Assembly (NCBI GenBank): GCA_013399305.1 | Contig: VXAI01000189.1 | Coordinates: 1,516,173-1,580,172, forward strand | DNA length: 64,000 nt | Source: Rostratula benghalensis | Taxonomy: Eukaryota > Chordata > Aves > Charadriiformes > Rostratulidae | Direction: 5' to 3' | In this document: one piece after another, positions 62,965 through 64,000 of the stretch | Layout of the letters: the number at the start of each line of letters is the position of its first letter | Position numbering within the stretch: the first letter of the stretch is position 1 | The notes under the pieces: generated by a model | Database searches by the model: none | Told to the model about the DNA's origin: nothing | Seen by the model: only the letters and a program-made list of their open reading frames with translations | Made by a program: the position numbers and the translations under genes

Positions 62965-64000
62965 CTGAAAAAAAAGAGACAAGCTTAAACCGTTATTGGA
63001 CATGGGCAACTCTGGAAGAGGGCAAAGGGAAAGAGGTACATCTGGAATTATATATAAGAGCAAAGTTTTAATCACCAGATTCTTGTTTCAGCTGCCACAA
63101 ACACAGGTCAGTTTTAGGAGAACACACCACGAAGTAAGACTGTTAGTATCAGTACTCATATCTAAAGCATGTAAAAGTTTAAAAAGATCACACAGTCAAT
63201 TTTTAGGACAACCAAAAGCTATCAAAAACCTTAATATCTAGAATAAATGGAAGCCACTGGTTTTCCATCCTTTGACCTCAAACAATAAGAAAGAACAGCA
63301 GTATGTCCTAGCCTCCTGCATCCTTTCTGCCTTCAGGCTACTCAGAAAAGCAAAGGCAGCAAGTCTAAAATACAGCTCCAGTGGACTCTTGTCAGAAAAA
63401 GAAATACAAGGAGGTGCATATGAAACATGCTGCCCATCAGATGCAGACAAGTCACCCGAAGGAGAATGCTGCTTGGTTTCAAAAGAAAAGGACTTCCTTC
63501 AGCAAGAAACGTGGAGCGACAGATTTCTGCAGCCTAGAGAATGCCAAGATCACTTTCAAGACAGACTTTCACAAAACTTACTATACTCCTGTCTGGGAAA
63601 ATTGTACCTGCAGAATGCATCCAAGAGGTGCAGGTAACACACATACCATGCAAAGTCTCAAGGAGGTTATGACCCAGGGGTAGCACGGCTCTAAGCATTA
63701 AACCTGTTCTGTTCAAACAGAGGGTAACAAGCTTAGCTGAAACATTGATCTTCACAGTTTCTGATTTGTCTGGGTTTTGTTCAGAGCTCTACAGTTGTAA
63801 TCCTCTAAACTGTACACTACATAGGTTCCCATGTCCTTTCAACAGCTATGTATATATAAACACAATGTACACACATACATATGTGAATAGCTGAAGTCTT
63901 GGACTTCTTCCTACGTCAAGAGTCACAGAAATTAAACAATGGTATAGACCATTTATTTATCTTGGTCTTGAAATGGGGCTCTCCAAGTAAATTGACTTTT

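Larger units (their letters stand above)
55218..64000 (-). other. Presumed SEC63 intron 1 (open at the right edge)
   Basis: Upstream of exon 2. Neither a CpG island nor the exon 1 peptide was found, so exon 1 is inferred to lie further right and this stretch to be intronic. It holds the LTR-like repeat, a CR1 fragment and the candidate exon described above. Elsewhere (for example 55400-59290) it is unremarkable AT-rich DNA. Confidence 0.6.

Noticed and set aside
1..64000. CRISPR arrays, operons, riboswitches or other prokaryotic systems
   Set aside because: The window is avian nuclear DNA with an intron-rich gene; no regularly spaced direct repeats or polycistronic layout were seen.

Overview
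The window is vertebrate nuclear DNA, almost certainly avian. It is AT-rich, with long introns, GT-AG splice sites and several truncated CR1 LINE copies ending in the bird-type AGAATCAYAGAA terminus. It also carries two LTR-like repeats that resemble bird endogenous retroviral LTRs. A 106-base N run and a 2-base N mark it as draft assembly. There is no bacterial-style gene organisation, and I found no CRISPR array or undescribed multi-gene system.

The central feature is one housekeeping gene on the minus strand, SEC63. It encodes the J-domain co-chaperone of the ER protein translocon. I resolved 20 coding exons between 15614 and 55217. All have GT-AG borders and compatible phases, and they join into one open frame of 713 complete codons plus stop. 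They correspond to exons 2-21 of the usual 21-exon vertebrate gene. Exon 1 (start codon, first membrane segment, promoter) is not visible and probably lies beyond 64000. Protein numbering assumes 42 residues up to and including the codon split between exons 1 and 2, giving about 755 residues; human SEC63 has 760 by memory.

Layout: 1-13158 is gene-poor intergenic DNA with one CR1 (6972-7690). 13159-13500 is an unrecognised open terminal-exon-like segment on the minus strand. 13501-15613 is the SEC63 3' flank with several candidate poly(A) signals. 15614-55217 holds the SEC63 exons and introns, with an old LINE remnant, two CR1 pieces, an LTR-like element next to the assembly gap, and homopolymer tracts. 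55218-64000 is presumably SEC63 intron 1, with a second LTR-like element, a CR1 fragment and a possible unrelated exon (62871-62964).

SEC63 works with SEC62 and SEC61. Its lumenal J domain recruits the chaperone BiP to the channel, and its acidic C-terminal tail binds SEC62. Only this gene is functionally assigned. The human neighbours SCML4 and OSTM1 would be expected beyond the left and right edges by synteny (from memory), and I could not find exons of either.
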